DNA from: Mitsuaria chitosanitabida ATCC BAA-476 = NBRC 102408
GTDB lineage: Bacteria; Pseudomonadota; Gammaproteobacteria; Burkholderiales; Burkholderiaceae_C
Direction: 5' to 3'
DNA: 64,000 bases
NCBI RefSeq assembly: GCF_001598255.1
Contig: NZ_BCYP01000006.1
Location: 336,557-400,556, forward strand
Positions within the stretch are counted from its first letter, which is position 1. Every line of letters begins with the position of its first letter. Both the position numbers and the translations under genes were made by a program. The notes under the pieces are model-generated. The model had not been told where the DNA came from and made no database searches. It saw only the letters and a program-made list of their open reading frames with translations. Below are positions 13,094 through 23,130 of the stretch, one piece after another.

Positions 13094-15439
13094 ATGTCGT
13101 CGGGGCTGTGGAGCGCGTCGCGTGACGCACAAGGTTGGCGGGGCCAACTGGCGCGAGGGACGCGGTCCTTGGCACGAGGAACCCGGCGAGGGCTGGCCCT
13201 GCTGGCGGCGGGCGCGACCGCGGTGCTGCTCGCGGCCTGCAACAACAGCCCGTACCCGGCCGGTTCGGCCAAGGACAACACGCTGTACCTGTCCTTCGAC
13301 GAGCGCTCCCCTCGTTATCTCGATCCGACGGCGTCCTACACCTCGCCCGAATCGGTCTACACCTACCAGATCATGGAGCCGCCCTACGGCTACCACTATC
13401 TGAAGCGCCCCTACGAGCTGATCCCGCGTGCCGCCGCGCGCGTCATCAAGCCCTATTACCTGAACGCCGCCGGCCAGCGCCTGCCCGACGACGCGCCGGT
13501 CGAGCAGATCGCGCAGAGCGTCTACGACGTGCCCATCCGCCCCGGCACGAAGTACGCGCCCAGCCCCGCCTTCGCCAAGGACGAGCAGGGCCACTACCGC
13601 TATCACCACCTGACGGCCAAGGACCTGGGCGACAAGCGCTCGCCCTGGCAGTTCGCGCATCAGGGCACGCGCGAGCTCGAGGCCGAGGACTTCGTGTACG
13701 CGATCAAGCGCCAGGCCACCACGCGCGTGGAAGCGCCGATCTTCGGCCTGTTCTCGGAGCACGTGATCGGGCTCAAGGCCTACGGGGAACTGATCCGCGC
13801 CGAGAACGCCAAGCTGCTCCAGGGCCTGCCCGAGAGCTCGCCCGACAAGCCCTTCCTGGACTTCCGCCGCTGGCCGCTCGAGGGGGCCGAGGCGGTGGAC
13901 AAGCACACGCTGCGCATCCGCATCAAGGGCAAGTATCCGCAGTGGTCCTACTGGCTGTCGACGACCTTCCTGGCCCCGGTGCCCTGGGAGGTGGACCTGT
14001 TCTACGCCCAGCCCGGCATGGCCGAGCACGGCCTGTCCTGGAACCAGTGGCCCGTGGGCACCGGCCCTTACATGATGACGGAGTACCAGCAGGACCGCCG
14101 TCACGTGATGTCGCGCAACCCGAACTACCGCAAGGACGATCTCTATCCCTGCGAGGGCATGCCCGACGACGGTCCCGCCGGCCGCCTGGCCGACTGCGGC
14201 AAGCCCATGCCCTTCATCGACAAGATCGTCGCGACGCTGGTCAAGGAGCGCGTGCCCCGCAAGGAGCTGTTCAAGCAGGGCTATCTGGACGTCCCCGACC
14301 TGGAACGCGGCGACTGGGGCGTGGAGTTCTACGCCGACGCCAGCGACTCGCGCGAGGTCGAGGACTTCTTCAAGCAGCGCGGCTTCGCCTTCCCGCGCTC
14401 GACCGATCCCAACAACTGGTACCTGGGCTTCAACATGCTCGACCCGGTGATCGGCAAGGGCAAGACGGCCGAGGACGAGGCGCGCCACCGCAAACTGCGC
14501 CAGGCCCTGTCCATCGCGATCGACTGGGAAGAAGGCTACGGCCGCATCTTCAAGAACCGCGGCGGCGTGACCGCCTTCGGCCCCGTGCCTCCGGGCGTGT
14601 TCGGCTCGCGCGAGGCGCAGCGCGGCTTCTTCAATCCGGTCACGCACAAGATCGTCGACGGCCAGGTGCAGCGGCGCTCGCTGGACGACGCCAAGCAGCT
14701 GATGGCCGAGGCCGGTTATCCCGACGGCCGCGATGCGAAGACCGGCCAGCCGCTGGTGCTGAACTACGACTTCATGCGCACGGTCACGCCCGAGGTGAAG
14801 GCGGAGAACGACTGGCTGGTCAAGCAGTTCGCCAAACTGGGCATCCAGCTGGACGTGCGCGCCACCGACTACAACCAGTTCCAGGAGAAGGTCCGCCAGG
14901 GCAAGCACCAGGTGTTCTGGTGGGGCTGGTTCGCGGACTATCCGGACGCGGAGAACTTCCTCTTCCTGCTCTACGGCCCCAACAGCAAGTCGCTGCATGA
15001 GGGCGAGAACTCGGCCAACTACGAGAACCTCGAGTACGACCGCCTGTTCAAGCAGGTGCAAGTGCTGGACGACGGCCCCGAGAAACAGAAGGTCATCGAC
15101 CGCATGGTGGAGATCGTCCAGCAGGACGCGCCCTGGGCCTTCGGCTACTGGGCCTGGACCGGGCAGGCGTACCAGAGCTGGGTGCACAACGGCAAGCCCA
15201 GCATCGTGATCCGCGACCCGGTGCGCTACTACCGCATCGACCCGGCGCGCCGCGCCGCGCTGCAGTCCGAATGGAATCACCCGGTGTGGTGGCCGCTGCT
15301 GGTGCTGGTCGTCGGTGGCGTGGCCATCGTCTGGATGACCCGCCGCAGCTTCCAGGCGCGCGAGACCGCGACCGCGCGCGGCACCGCCGCGCCGACCGAT
15401 CCCGTCACGACCTCGACCGCTCCGCGAGGAGCCGACTGA
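13094..15439 (+). CDS. peptide ABC transporter substrate-binding lipoprotein with C-terminal membrane anchor
   Basis: 781 residues, SBP_bac_5 family, probably binding oligopeptides. The ATG at 13094 is preferred because GGAAGG lies 6 bases upstream; the ATG at 13088 touches that site. A twin-basic n-region and hydrophobic core end in the lipobox LLAAC, with Cys at residue 49 and Asn at +2. The family domain runs from about residue 60 to 715 (YLSFDERSPRYLDP, GTGPYMMTEY, RQALSIAIDWEE). Unusually, PVWWPLLVLVVGGVAIVWM at about residues 729-748 forms a C-terminal membrane segment followed by RR and a loose tail. The stop codon overlaps the next gene by one base. Confidence 0.9.
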   Translation: MSSGLWSASRDAQGWRGQLARGTRSLARGTRRGLALLAAGATAVLLAACNNSPYPAGSAKDNTLYLSFDERSPRYLDPTASYTSPESVYTYQIMEPPYGYHYLKRPYELIPRAAARVIKPYYLNAAGQRLPDDAPVEQIAQSVYDVPIRPGTKYAPSPAFAKDEQGHYRYHHLTAKDLGDKRSPWQFAHQGTRELEAEDFVYAIKRQATTRVEAPIFGLFSEHVIGLKAYGELIRAENAKLLQGLPESSPDKPFLDFRRWPLEGAEAVDKHTLRIRIKGKYPQWSYWLSTTFLAPVPWEVDLFYAQPGMAEHGLSWNQWPVGTGPYMMTEYQQDRRHVMSRNPNYRKDDLYPCEGMPDDGPAGRLADCGKPMPFIDKIVATLVKERVPRKELFKQGYLDVPDLERGDWGVEFYADASDSREVEDFFKQRGFAFPRSTDPNNWYLGFNMLDPVIGKGKTAEDEARHRKLRQALSIAIDWEEGYGRIFKNRGGVTAFGPVPPGVFGSREAQRGFFNPVTHKIVDGQVQRRSLDDAKQLMAEAGYPDGRDAKTGQPLVLNYDFMRTVTPEVKAENDWLVKQFAKLGIQLDVRATDYNQFQEKVRQGKHQVFWWGWFADYPDAENFLFLLYGPNSKSLHEGENSANYENLEYDRLFKQVQVLDDGPEKQKVIDRMVEIVQQDAPWAFGYWAWTGQAYQSWVHNGKPSIVIRDPVRYYRIDPARRAALQSEWNHPVWWPLLVLVVGGVAIVWMTRRSFQARETATARGTAAPTDPVTTSTAPRGAD

Positions 15440-16422
15440 TGCTCAAGTACCTCGCACGACGGCTGGCCTACGGGCTGGCCATCCTGGTCGGCGTGAACCT
15501 GCTGACCTTCTTCCTGTTCTTCACCGTCAACACGCCGGACGACATGGCCCGGCTCAACATCGGCGGCAAGCGCGTCACGCAGGAGCAGATCGACAAGTGG
15601 AAGGCCGAGCGCGGCTACGACAAGCCGCTGTACTGGGACGATTCTCAGCAGGGTGCCGGCCGCGTCACGCACACGGTCTTCTGGGAGCGCTCGGTCTCGC
15701 TGATGCTGCTGAACTTCGGCCGCTCCGACGCGCGCCAGGCGGTGGACATCGGCCACGAGATCAAGAAGCGCATGGGCGTGAGCCTGCAGCTGGCGGTGCC
15801 CATCTTCGTGCTGCAGCTGATCGTGAGCGTGGCCTTCGCGCTGCTGCTCACGTTCTTCCGCAACTCGCGCATCGACTTCTGGGGCGTGGTGCTGTGCGTG
15901 CTGATGCTGTCGATCTCCAGCCTCTTCTACATCATCGTCGGCCAGTACTTCTTCTCGCGCGTGCTGCGGCTGGTGCCCATCAACGGCTATGAGCCGGGCC
16001 TGGACGCGATCCGCTTCCTGGCCCTGCCCATCGTGCTGTCGCTGCTGTCGCGCCTGGGCGGCGAGGCGCGGCTGTACCGCGCGATGCTGCTGGAGGAAGT
16101 CGGCAAGGACTACGTCCGGACCGCGCGTGCCAAGGGGCTGTCCGAGCCCGTGGTGCTGATGCGCCACGTGCTGCGCAACGCGCTGATCCCCATCATCACG
16201 AGCGCCGGCGCCTATCTGCCCTACGTCTTCCTGGGCAGCCTGGTGTTCGAGAGCTTCTTCGGCATCCCCGGCCTGGGCGCCTTCGTGATCGAGGCCATCA
16301 CCGGCCAGGACTTCGCCATCGTGCGGACCATGGTGTTCCTGGGCGCGGTGCTGTACATCGCCAGCAACGCGCTGATCGATGTGATCTACACCTGGGTCGA
16401 TCCGCGCGTGCGGCTGACCTGA
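15439..16422 (+). CDS. peptide ABC transporter permease (OppB/YejB-like)
   Basis: 327 residues. The N-terminal MLKYLARRLAYGLAILVGVNLLTFF segment is the usual DppB/OppB start, then a periplasmic loop of about 80 residues, then five membrane helices. The cytoplasmic EAA loop, YRAMLLEEVGKDYVRTARAKG, contacts the ATPase. Its start shares one base with the previous stop (TGATG), pointing to coupled translation. With the next two genes it makes a complete importer resembling YejBEF. Confidence 0.93.
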   Translation: MLKYLARRLAYGLAILVGVNLLTFFLFFTVNTPDDMARLNIGGKRVTQEQIDKWKAERGYDKPLYWDDSQQGAGRVTHTVFWERSVSLMLLNFGRSDARQAVDIGHEIKKRMGVSLQLAVPIFVLQLIVSVAFALLLTFFRNSRIDFWGVVLCVLMLSISSLFYIIVGQYFFSRVLRLVPINGYEPGLDAIRFLALPIVLSLLSRLGGEARLYRAMLLEEVGKDYVRTARAKGLSEPVVLMRHVLRNALIPIITSAGAYLPYVFLGSLVFESFFGIPGLGAFVIEAITGQDFAIVRTMVFLGAVLYIASNALIDVIYTWVDPRVRLT

Positions 16423-16457
16423 CGCGCCCGGCGCGAAGCACTGGATAGAGATTCGAC

Positions 16458-17921
16458 ATGGGATTCAAGGTCGTCATCCTCTGGACCGACGCGGCGCTGT
16501 GGGCGATGTTCGCGGCGCTGGTCCTCTACATCGTGCGGCTGGTCCGCCGCCCGCATCTGCGCGCCAACTGGCAGCGCGTGCTGCGCGACCCGGCGGCGCT
16601 GAGCGCCGGCGTGGTGCTGACGCTGTTCCTGGGCCTCACCGCCCTGGACAGCCTGCACTTCCGCCGCGCGCTCGCCGACAGCCCCAGCGGCCAGCAGTTC
16701 TACGAGACCCGCACCGAATCCGTGCTGGACCTGATCCTGGCGCGCCAGATCGAGATGCGCGAGACCAGCTACTCGGCGCCGCTCGCGTACCAGGGCTTCA
16801 ACATGGACAGCGTCGAGCACGGCAAGGAGATCGTGCGCGAGTTCCCGCGCCTGGCCTTCGGCGGCGCGCACCTGAAGGATCCCGAGCGCGAGTGGGCCGC
16901 GGACGTCACCGGACGCGCGCTCGCGGGTCTGGCGGGCGGGGCGCTGGCCTCGGTGCTGATGGCGCTCGCCATCGCGGCGACCCTGGCGCCGCATCACGGC
17001 GGCTTCCGCCGCGGCCTGCGCGACCTGCTGGGCGACCGCACGCATTACCCGTGGCGCGCCGCCTGGGCGACGCTGTCGGTGACGGCGCTGCTGGCCGGTC
17101 CGACCATCGCGCTGATGGGGCACTACCACGTGTTCGGCACCGACCAGACCGGCAACGACGTGCTCTATCAGGCGCTCAAGAGCATCCGCACGGCCTTTGT
17201 CATCGGCGCGCTGTCGACGCTGGCGACGCTGCCCTTCGCGCTGGTGCTGGGCATCCTGGCGGGCTACCTGAAGGGCTGGGTCGACGAGGTCATCCAGTAC
17301 TTCTACACGGTGCTGACCTCGGTGCCCAACGTGCTGCTGATCGCGGCCTGCGTGCTGATGGTGCAGGTCTTCCTGGACAAGCACCCCGAGGCCTTCGCCA
17401 CCGGCGCCGAGCGCGCCGACCTGAAGATCTTCCTGCTGTGCGCGATCCTGGGCGTCACGGGGTGGGCCACGCTGTGTCGCCTGGTGCGCGGCGAGACGCT
17501 CAAGCTGCGCGAGGCCGATTTCGTGCAGGCCGCGACCGCCTTCGGCGTGCGCGACACCACGATCATGGTCCGCCACATCGTGCCCAACGTGATGCACCTG
17601 GTGCTGATCTCGCTGGTGCTGAACTTCTCCGACCTGATCCTGTACGAGGCGGTGCTGACCTACGTCGGCGTGGGCGTCGATCCGGGGATGAACAGCTTCG
17701 GCGGGATGATCAACCTGGCGCGCTCGGAGATGAGCCGCGACCCGGTGGTGTGGTGGAGCTTCATCGCCGCCTTCGGCTTCATGGTGAGCCTGGTGCTGGC
17801 GGCCAACCTGTTCGCCGACGGCGTGCGCGATGCCTTCGATCCGCGCTCGCGCAAGTTGCGGCCGCAGGTGCTCTCCTTGAAGAAGAAAGCCGCGGCCAAG
17901 GCCGGCGGCGCGCAGGCCTGA
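16458..17921 (+). CDS. peptide ABC transporter permease (OppC/YejE-like), enlarged
   Basis: 487 residues, longer than usual OppC proteins (about 300). The first 200 residues add two or three membrane helices and a long periplasmic part (residues 60-150) before the permease core. The core has HVFGTDQTGNDVLYQALKSIRTA, the EAA loop ETLKLREADFVQAATAFGV and YVGVGVDPGMNSFGGMINLAR. YejE-like permeases share this extended N-terminus. Lies 35 bases after the first permease and 11 before the ATPase gene. Confidence 0.92.
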   Translation: MGFKVVILWTDAALWAMFAALVLYIVRLVRRPHLRANWQRVLRDPAALSAGVVLTLFLGLTALDSLHFRRALADSPSGQQFYETRTESVLDLILARQIEMRETSYSAPLAYQGFNMDSVEHGKEIVREFPRLAFGGAHLKDPEREWAADVTGRALAGLAGGALASVLMALAIAATLAPHHGGFRRGLRDLLGDRTHYPWRAAWATLSVTALLAGPTIALMGHYHVFGTDQTGNDVLYQALKSIRTAFVIGALSTLATLPFALVLGILAGYLKGWVDEVIQYFYTVLTSVPNVLLIAACVLMVQVFLDKHPEAFATGAERADLKIFLLCAILGVTGWATLCRLVRGETLKLREADFVQAATAFGVRDTTIMVRHIVPNVMHLVLISLVLNFSDLILYEAVLTYVGVGVDPGMNSFGGMINLARSEMSRDPVVWWSFIAAFGFMVSLVLAANLFADGVRDAFDPRSRKLRPQVLSLKKKAAAKAGGAQA

Positions 17922-17932
17922 GGAACGACGAG

Positions 17933-19822
17933 ATGTTGAAGATCGACGACCTGCGGGTGCACCTGGACGCCGACGTCGGCCTGGTGCGCGCCATCGACGG
18001 CATGCGGCTGACGCTGGCGCAAGGCCAGACCTTCGCGCTGGTGGGCGAGTCCGGCTGCGGCAAGAGCATGACCGCGCTGGCGCTGATGCGACTGCTGCCC
18101 GACAACGGCCGCATCGCCGGCGGCCGCCTGGACCTGGACGGCCAGGACCTGTTCGACCTGAGCGAGGCTCGCATGCGCGACGTGCGCGGCGGGCGCATCG
18201 GGATGATCTTCCAGGAGCCGGGCACCAGCCTGAATCCGGTGATGAAGGTGGGCGCGCAGATCGTCGAGGCGATCGAGGCCCACACGCCGCTGCGCGGCGA
18301 GGCCGCGCGCCAGAAGGCCATCGACTGGCTGCGCCGCGTCGGCATCCCCGAGCCCGAGCGCCGCATCGACGAGTACCCGTTCCGGCTTTCCGGCGGCCAG
18401 AAGCAGCGGATCATGATCGCGATGACGCTGGCGGCCGAGCCCGACTTCCTGATCGCCGACGAGCCCACCACCGCGCTGGACGTGACCATCCAGGCGCAGA
18501 TCCTGGAGCTGCTCAAGGACCTGCAGCGCGAGCGCGGCCTGGGCCTGCTGCTGATCACCCACGACCTGGGCGTGGTGTCCGGCATGGCGCACCAGGTGGC
18601 GCTGATGTATGCGGGTCAGATCGTCGAGGTCGCCCCGGCGGCGGACTTCTTCGCCGCGCCCAAGCATCCGTATGCGCGATTGCTGTTGCGCGCGTTGCCC
18701 GACGCCGAGCGTCGCGGCGAGCCGCTGGCCGCCATTCCCGGCACCGTGCCGCCGCTGTGGCAGGACTTCGACGGTTGCCGCTTCGCGCCGCGCTGCGACC
18801 GGACCATGGTCCATTGCGGCTCGACCTGCCCGTCGCTGGCGGCGGTGCAGGATCGGCCAGCCGGCCACGAGGTGCGCTGCCTGCTGTACACGGATCCGCG
18901 CGAGGCGCTGGTCCGGCCGGCCCCGCAGCCCGCCGCGGCGGGGCGTCCGCCCGCGGATGCGGACGCCTCGCGGCCGCTGCTGCTGGAGGTCAAGGATCTG
19001 AAGGTCCGCTATCCGCTGTCGAGCGGACTCTTCGGCGGCGCCAAGCGCTGGTTCGACGCGGTGGGCGGGGTGTCCTGGTCCATCGAGTCCGGGCGCACGC
19101 TGGCGCTGGTGGGCGAGTCCGGCTGCGGCAAGACGACGACCGGCAAGGCCATCGTGCAGTTGCTGCGCCGCGTGGCCACCATCGAGGGTCAGGCCTTGCT
19201 CCATCCGCCGGTGGACGTCGCGACAGGGCAGGGCGGAGCGCCGCGCGACCTGTTCTCGCTGGACGGCGAGGCGCTGCGCGAGGCGCGCCGTCAGGTGCAG
19301 ATCATCTTCCAGGACCCCTTCGCCTCGCTGAACCCGCGGCTGCGGGTGCAGGAGGTGCTGGAGGAGGGCTTGCTCGCGCTGCGGCCCGAGCTCGACGCGC
19401 CCGCGCGGCTGGCCTTGCTGCATGACCTGGTCGACCAGGTGGGCCTGCGCCGCGACGCGCTGGGTCGGTTCCCGCACGAGTTCTCCGGCGGCCAGCGCCA
19501 GCGCATCGCGATCGCCCGTGCGCTGGCGGTCGAGCCGCGACTGATCGTCTGCGACGAGCCGACCTCGGCGCTGGACGTCTCGGTCCAGGCGCAGATCCTG
19601 AACCTGCTGCGCGAGCTGCAGCGCAGCCGCGGCCTGTCCTTCCTGTTCATCACCCACAACATCGGGGTCGTCGAGTACATCGCCGACGAGGTCGCGGTGA
19701 TGCAGTCCGGCCGCATCGTCGAATCCGGGCGTTGCGACGCGGTCCTCGGCCAGCCGCGCGAGGCCTACACCCGCACGCTGCTCGCGGCCGTGCCGCGGGT
19801 GGAGCGTCGCACCGCCGCCTGA
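17933..19822 (+). CDS. peptide ABC transporter ATP-binding protein, two ABC domains (YejF-like)
   Basis: 629 residues containing two complete nucleotide-binding domains in one chain. Domain 1 has Walker A GESGCGKS, signature LSGGQKQR and Walker B FLIADEPTTALD. Domain 2 has GESGCGKT, FSGGQRQR and LIVCDEPTSALD. Between them lies the oligopeptide-specific Cys motif region (CRFAPRCDRTMVHCGSTCPS), which in Opp/Dpp ATPases binds an iron-sulfur cluster. A single fused protein therefore replaces OppD and OppF. Last gene of the operon. Confidence 0.94.
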   Translation: MLKIDDLRVHLDADVGLVRAIDGMRLTLAQGQTFALVGESGCGKSMTALALMRLLPDNGRIAGGRLDLDGQDLFDLSEARMRDVRGGRIGMIFQEPGTSLNPVMKVGAQIVEAIEAHTPLRGEAARQKAIDWLRRVGIPEPERRIDEYPFRLSGGQKQRIMIAMTLAAEPDFLIADEPTTALDVTIQAQILELLKDLQRERGLGLLLITHDLGVVSGMAHQVALMYAGQIVEVAPAADFFAAPKHPYARLLLRALPDAERRGEPLAAIPGTVPPLWQDFDGCRFAPRCDRTMVHCGSTCPSLAAVQDRPAGHEVRCLLYTDPREALVRPAPQPAAAGRPPADADASRPLLLEVKDLKVRYPLSSGLFGGAKRWFDAVGGVSWSIESGRTLALVGESGCGKTTTGKAIVQLLRRVATIEGQALLHPPVDVATGQGGAPRDLFSLDGEALREARRQVQIIFQDPFASLNPRLRVQEVLEEGLLALRPELDAPARLALLHDLVDQVGLRRDALGRFPHEFSGGQRQRIAIARALAVEPRLIVCDEPTSALDVSVQAQILNLLRELQRSRGLSFLFITHNIGVVEYIADEVAVMQSGRIVESGRCDAVLGQPREAYTRTLLAAVPRVERRTAA

Positions 19823-20332
19823 GCGGCCCTGTCGCGGTCCGGCGCGCGCCTCGGGAGAGGCCCGCGCGTCCCTTTCGGCCCTCGACGGCCCTGGAATCCT
19901 GAACGTTACATGAACGACACGAAGCGCCTCGCGCGCATCGTGTCCGTTTCGTACGTCCGAACCTCGATGAAACAGCGCCCGCCCCCTGTGCGCGAACGGA
20001 TCCATGACTTCCTTTTTCCTGTCCGGAATCCGGTCAATTCCGCCCCGATTCGGGCGCTCTGAGGAGCGTTACGTTTGTTGACGACTCGTTAGGGCGTTCA
20101 TCGCCCGTTGCTGCCGTGCAACGCTGAGCGTATGCCGCACGCTTGGTGTTTTCCCGCGCTTTCCTAGCGCCTACAAGGAGTTGCTAGCCTATTTAGGGAG
20201 ATTACGGGGAGGTTAACGGCGGTGACCCCCCTGACACTCGCTCGCACGCTGGCGTGAGACGGATGCTCACCCGGTGGAGACCGACCCCCAACACCCTCGG
20301 CGGCGGTCCCAACACATCTAGGAGTGCGACAC
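19823..20332. other. 510-bp intergenic region before the TonB-dependent receptor
   Basis: No coding frame with a credible start. A possible -35 (TTGACG, 20078-20083) has no matching -10 at normal distance. Short repeated CGTTACATGAACG- and CGTTACG-like words occur near 19904 and 20068. The last 150 bases form a GC-rich leader; no cobalamin, TPP or other known riboswitch core is visible, nor a Fur box. The receptor's ribosome binding site GGAG is at 20321-20324. Confidence 0.5.
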
Positions 20333-23074
20333 ATGTTCAAAAGAAACACGCTCAGCGCGGCCGCTCTGGCGGCGCTGAGTCTGGCGGGGATCGGGGCGCA
20401 GGCGCAGGAAGCGTCCTCGCAACAGCTCGAGCGCGTGGAAATCACCGGCAGCTCGATCCGTCGCGCGGCGGCCGAGACCGCCTTGCCCGTCACCACCATC
20501 ACCCGCGAGGAAATCACCCGCACCGGCGCCACCACGGCCCAGGACCTGATCGGCCTGCTGCCGTCGAGCTTCGGCGGCACCGTGGTGTCCAACAACGTGG
20601 GCGCCACCGGCGGCGCGGCCACCGCCAACCTGCGCGCGCTGGGCTCCAAGTACACGCTGGTGCTGCTGAACGGTCGTCGTATCGCCAACTTCGCCTTCGG
20701 CAACAACCCGGTCGACCTGAACTCGATCCCGCTGTCCGCCGTCGAGCGCGTGGAAGTGCTGCGTGACGGCGCCTCCTCGCTGTACGGCGCCGACGCCGTC
20801 GCGGGCGTCATCAACTTCATCCTGCGCAAGGACTACCAGGGTGCCGAGGCCAGCTACGCCGAGTACAAGGGGACGCACGGCAATGGCGGCAACTCGTCCA
20901 TCGTCACCGGCCTGGCGGGCTTCGGCGATCTGGCCAAGGACCGCTTCAACGTGATCGTCTCGGCCAGCCGCGAAGAGATCACGGCGCTGAAGGCCGTCGA
21001 CCGCGAGTTCGCCAAGACCGCGGTCCGTCCGGACCTGGGCATCAACAAGTCCTCGCCTCGCAACGGCATCCCGAACCTGAACTTCAGCGACACCAACGGC
21101 AACAAGTACGTGGGCGTCAACCCGCTGCGCTTCGGCGGTTGCAACTCGACCGAGTTCGCGCTGGTGATCCGCAACGCCACGCAGTGCGGCACCGACTACG
21201 CCCGCTTCATCGACCTGATCCCCGAACAGTGGCGCGTCAACGGCACGGCCCGCGGCGTCTTCCAGGTCAACGAGGACAACCAGATCATCGCGGAGGTCAT
21301 GCAGAACCGCGATCGCGTCCAGTCCTTCTACTCGCCGGCCCCCTACACCGTGAACATGGTGTACCCGACGACCGGCCGCTTCTACCCGTCCTCGATCACG
21401 CTGCCGGACGGCACCAAGGTCACGCCGACCGGCCCGATCAGCGGCACCTGGCGGACGGTCGCCGGTGGCGGCCGCTCCGACATCACCGAGACCAAGATGA
21501 CCCGCGCCCTGATCGGCGCCAAGGGCACCATCGCGGGCTGGGACTACGACACCGCGCTCACGTACTCGAAGAACGAGGGTGAGATCTTCTTCGGCCCCGG
21601 CCAGTACAGCTACGCCAAGCTGACCCCGCTGGTGGCCGCGGGCGCCATCAACGTCTTCGGCCCGCAGGACGCCACCAGCAAGGCGGCGCTCGACAGCGCC
21701 CAGCTGACCGGCCGCCAGCAGCAGGCAAGCTCCACGTCGACCGAGGTGGACTTCCGCGTGTCTCGCGAGATCTATCAACTGGCCGCGGGCGCCGTCGGCG
21801 CGGCGTTCGGCGCCAACTTCCGCAAGGAAAAGCTGGACCAGTTCTCCGAGCCGGTGCTGGCCTCGGGCGACGTGGTCGGCGGCAACGGCCCGGTGCCCAG
21901 CGTGTCCAGTGGTCGCAAGGTCTTCGGCGTGTTCGGCGAGCTGGTGGTCCCGATCCTGAAGAACCTGGAAGCCAACTTCGCCGGTCGCTACGACAAGTAC
22001 AAGAACGACTTCGGCACCAGCTTCACCAGCTTCAGCCCCAAGGCGACGCTGCGTTATGAAGTGAGCAAGGACCTGGTGCTGCGCGGCTCGGTGGCCAAGG
22101 GGTACCGCGCGCCGACGCTGTACGAGAACCTGCGCCCCTTCACCACGGGCAACAACACCGCGGCCAACTGGAGCGACCCGATCCGCTGCCCGGGCGGCGT
22201 GGCGATCACCAACACCGTCAACCCGGTCGACTTCTACAAGAGCGAGTGCGAGGTCCAGCTGGACGCCGCCACTTCGGGCGACCGCAACCTGAAGCCGGAG
22301 AAGTCCAAGCAGTTCTCGCTGGGTATCGCCTTCTCGCCGATCCAGGACCTGACCACCTCCATCGACTACTGGAATGTGGACATCAAGGACCCGATCGTCG
22401 CCAAGTCGGAGATCCAGGTGCTGAGCAACCCCAGCGCCTACGCCCAGTACATCTACCGCTATGACCCGGTGAACGATCCGGACGCCGCGCACCCGATCGC
22501 CGGCAGCCAGAACAAGGACTTCCCGATCGCCTACGTGTACCTGCCGCAGGAGAACACGGGCAAGACCTACGCGTCGGGTCTGGACTTCAGCGCGCTCTAC
22601 CGCCTGAAGGCCGGCGACTGGGGCACCTTCGGCGCCCAGTTCGACGGCATGCTGCTGCTGACGCACGGCTACCAGTACATCGGCCTGCCCAAGACCTCCG
22701 ACCTGGGCAAGTTCAAGGACTTCGGCGCGGTGCCGCGCTGGCGCCATGCCCTGACCGTGATGTGGAAGCGCAGCTTCTGGGACGTCTCGCTGACCAACAA
22801 CTTCACCAAGGGCTACGAGGACTACACCGACCCCACGTCGGTCGGCCCCGACTACCCGCTGGTGCGCAAGGTCGGCAACTACTCCACCTGGGACGCGCAG
22901 GCCTCGCTGTCGCCGACCAAGGCGCTGACCTTCACCTTCGGCGTGAAGAACCTGTTCGACAAGGAACCGCCGTCGTCGCGCAACAGCCTGAACTTCCAGG
23001 TGGGCTATGACGCGACCTACACCAACCCGATCGGCCGCCAGCTGTACGGCCGCGTGAACTACAAGTTCTTCTGA
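20333..23074 (+). CDS. TonB-dependent outer-membrane receptor
   Basis: 913 residues from the ATG at 20333 (GGAG 8 bases upstream; a GTG nine bases earlier touches that site). Residues 1-24 are a signal peptide ending AQAQ. A TonB-box-like ERVEITGSSI follows, then the plug domain (ALPVTTITREEITRTGATT, NLRALGSKYTLVLLNGRRIA, AVERVEVLRDGASSLYGADA). The 22-strand barrel includes GYRAPTLYENLRP and the protein ends in NYKFF, with the terminal Phe needed for BAM insertion. Ligand unknown; two cysteine pairs sit in extracellular loops. Lies between a peptide importer and the tonB-exbBD operon. Confidence 0.95.
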   Translation: MFKRNTLSAAALAALSLAGIGAQAQEASSQQLERVEITGSSIRRAAAETALPVTTITREEITRTGATTAQDLIGLLPSSFGGTVVSNNVGATGGAATANLRALGSKYTLVLLNGRRIANFAFGNNPVDLNSIPLSAVERVEVLRDGASSLYGADAVAGVINFILRKDYQGAEASYAEYKGTHGNGGNSSIVTGLAGFGDLAKDRFNVIVSASREEITALKAVDREFAKTAVRPDLGINKSSPRNGIPNLNFSDTNGNKYVGVNPLRFGGCNSTEFALVIRNATQCGTDYARFIDLIPEQWRVNGTARGVFQVNEDNQIIAEVMQNRDRVQSFYSPAPYTVNMVYPTTGRFYPSSITLPDGTKVTPTGPISGTWRTVAGGGRSDITETKMTRALIGAKGTIAGWDYDTALTYSKNEGEIFFGPGQYSYAKLTPLVAAGAINVFGPQDATSKAALDSAQLTGRQQQASSTSTEVDFRVSREIYQLAAGAVGAAFGANFRKEKLDQFSEPVLASGDVVGGNGPVPSVSSGRKVFGVFGELVVPILKNLEANFAGRYDKYKNDFGTSFTSFSPKATLRYEVSKDLVLRGSVAKGYRAPTLYENLRPFTTGNNTAANWSDPIRCPGGVAITNTVNPVDFYKSECEVQLDAATSGDRNLKPEKSKQFSLGIAFSPIQDLTTSIDYWNVDIKDPIVAKSEIQVLSNPSAYAQYIYRYDPVNDPDAAHPIAGSQNKDFPIAYVYLPQENTGKTYASGLDFSALYRLKAGDWGTFGAQFDGMLLLTHGYQYIGLPKTSDLGKFKDFGAVPRWRHALTVMWKRSFWDVSLTNNFTKGYEDYTDPTSVGPDYPLVRKVGNYSTWDAQASLSPTKALTFTFGVKNLFDKEPPSSRNSLNFQVGYDATYTNPIGRQLYGRVNYKFF

Positions 23075-23101
23075 TCGGGCGGGCACGCGCCTTGCTCCCC
23101 C

Positions 23102-23130
23102 AAGACCGCCTTCGGGCGGTCTTTCACCTT
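23102..23130 (+). terminator. terminator of the TonB-dependent receptor gene
   Basis: A 9-bp stem AAGACCGCC/GGCGGTCTT closed by a stable TTCG tetraloop, followed by TCACCTT, starting 27 bases after the stop codon. Confidence 0.85.

Noticed and set aside
19823..20332. Riboswitch before the TonB-dependent receptor
   Set aside because: No conserved cobalamin, TPP or FMN core sequence could be found in the leader.
20324..20332. GTG start for the TonB-dependent receptor
   Set aside because: It overlaps the GGAG ribosome binding site; the ATG at 20333 is at the correct distance.
20318..23086. 920-codon minus-strand frame opposite the TonB-dependent receptor
   Set aside because: Composition and lack of domains show it is a mirror of the receptor's codon pattern.
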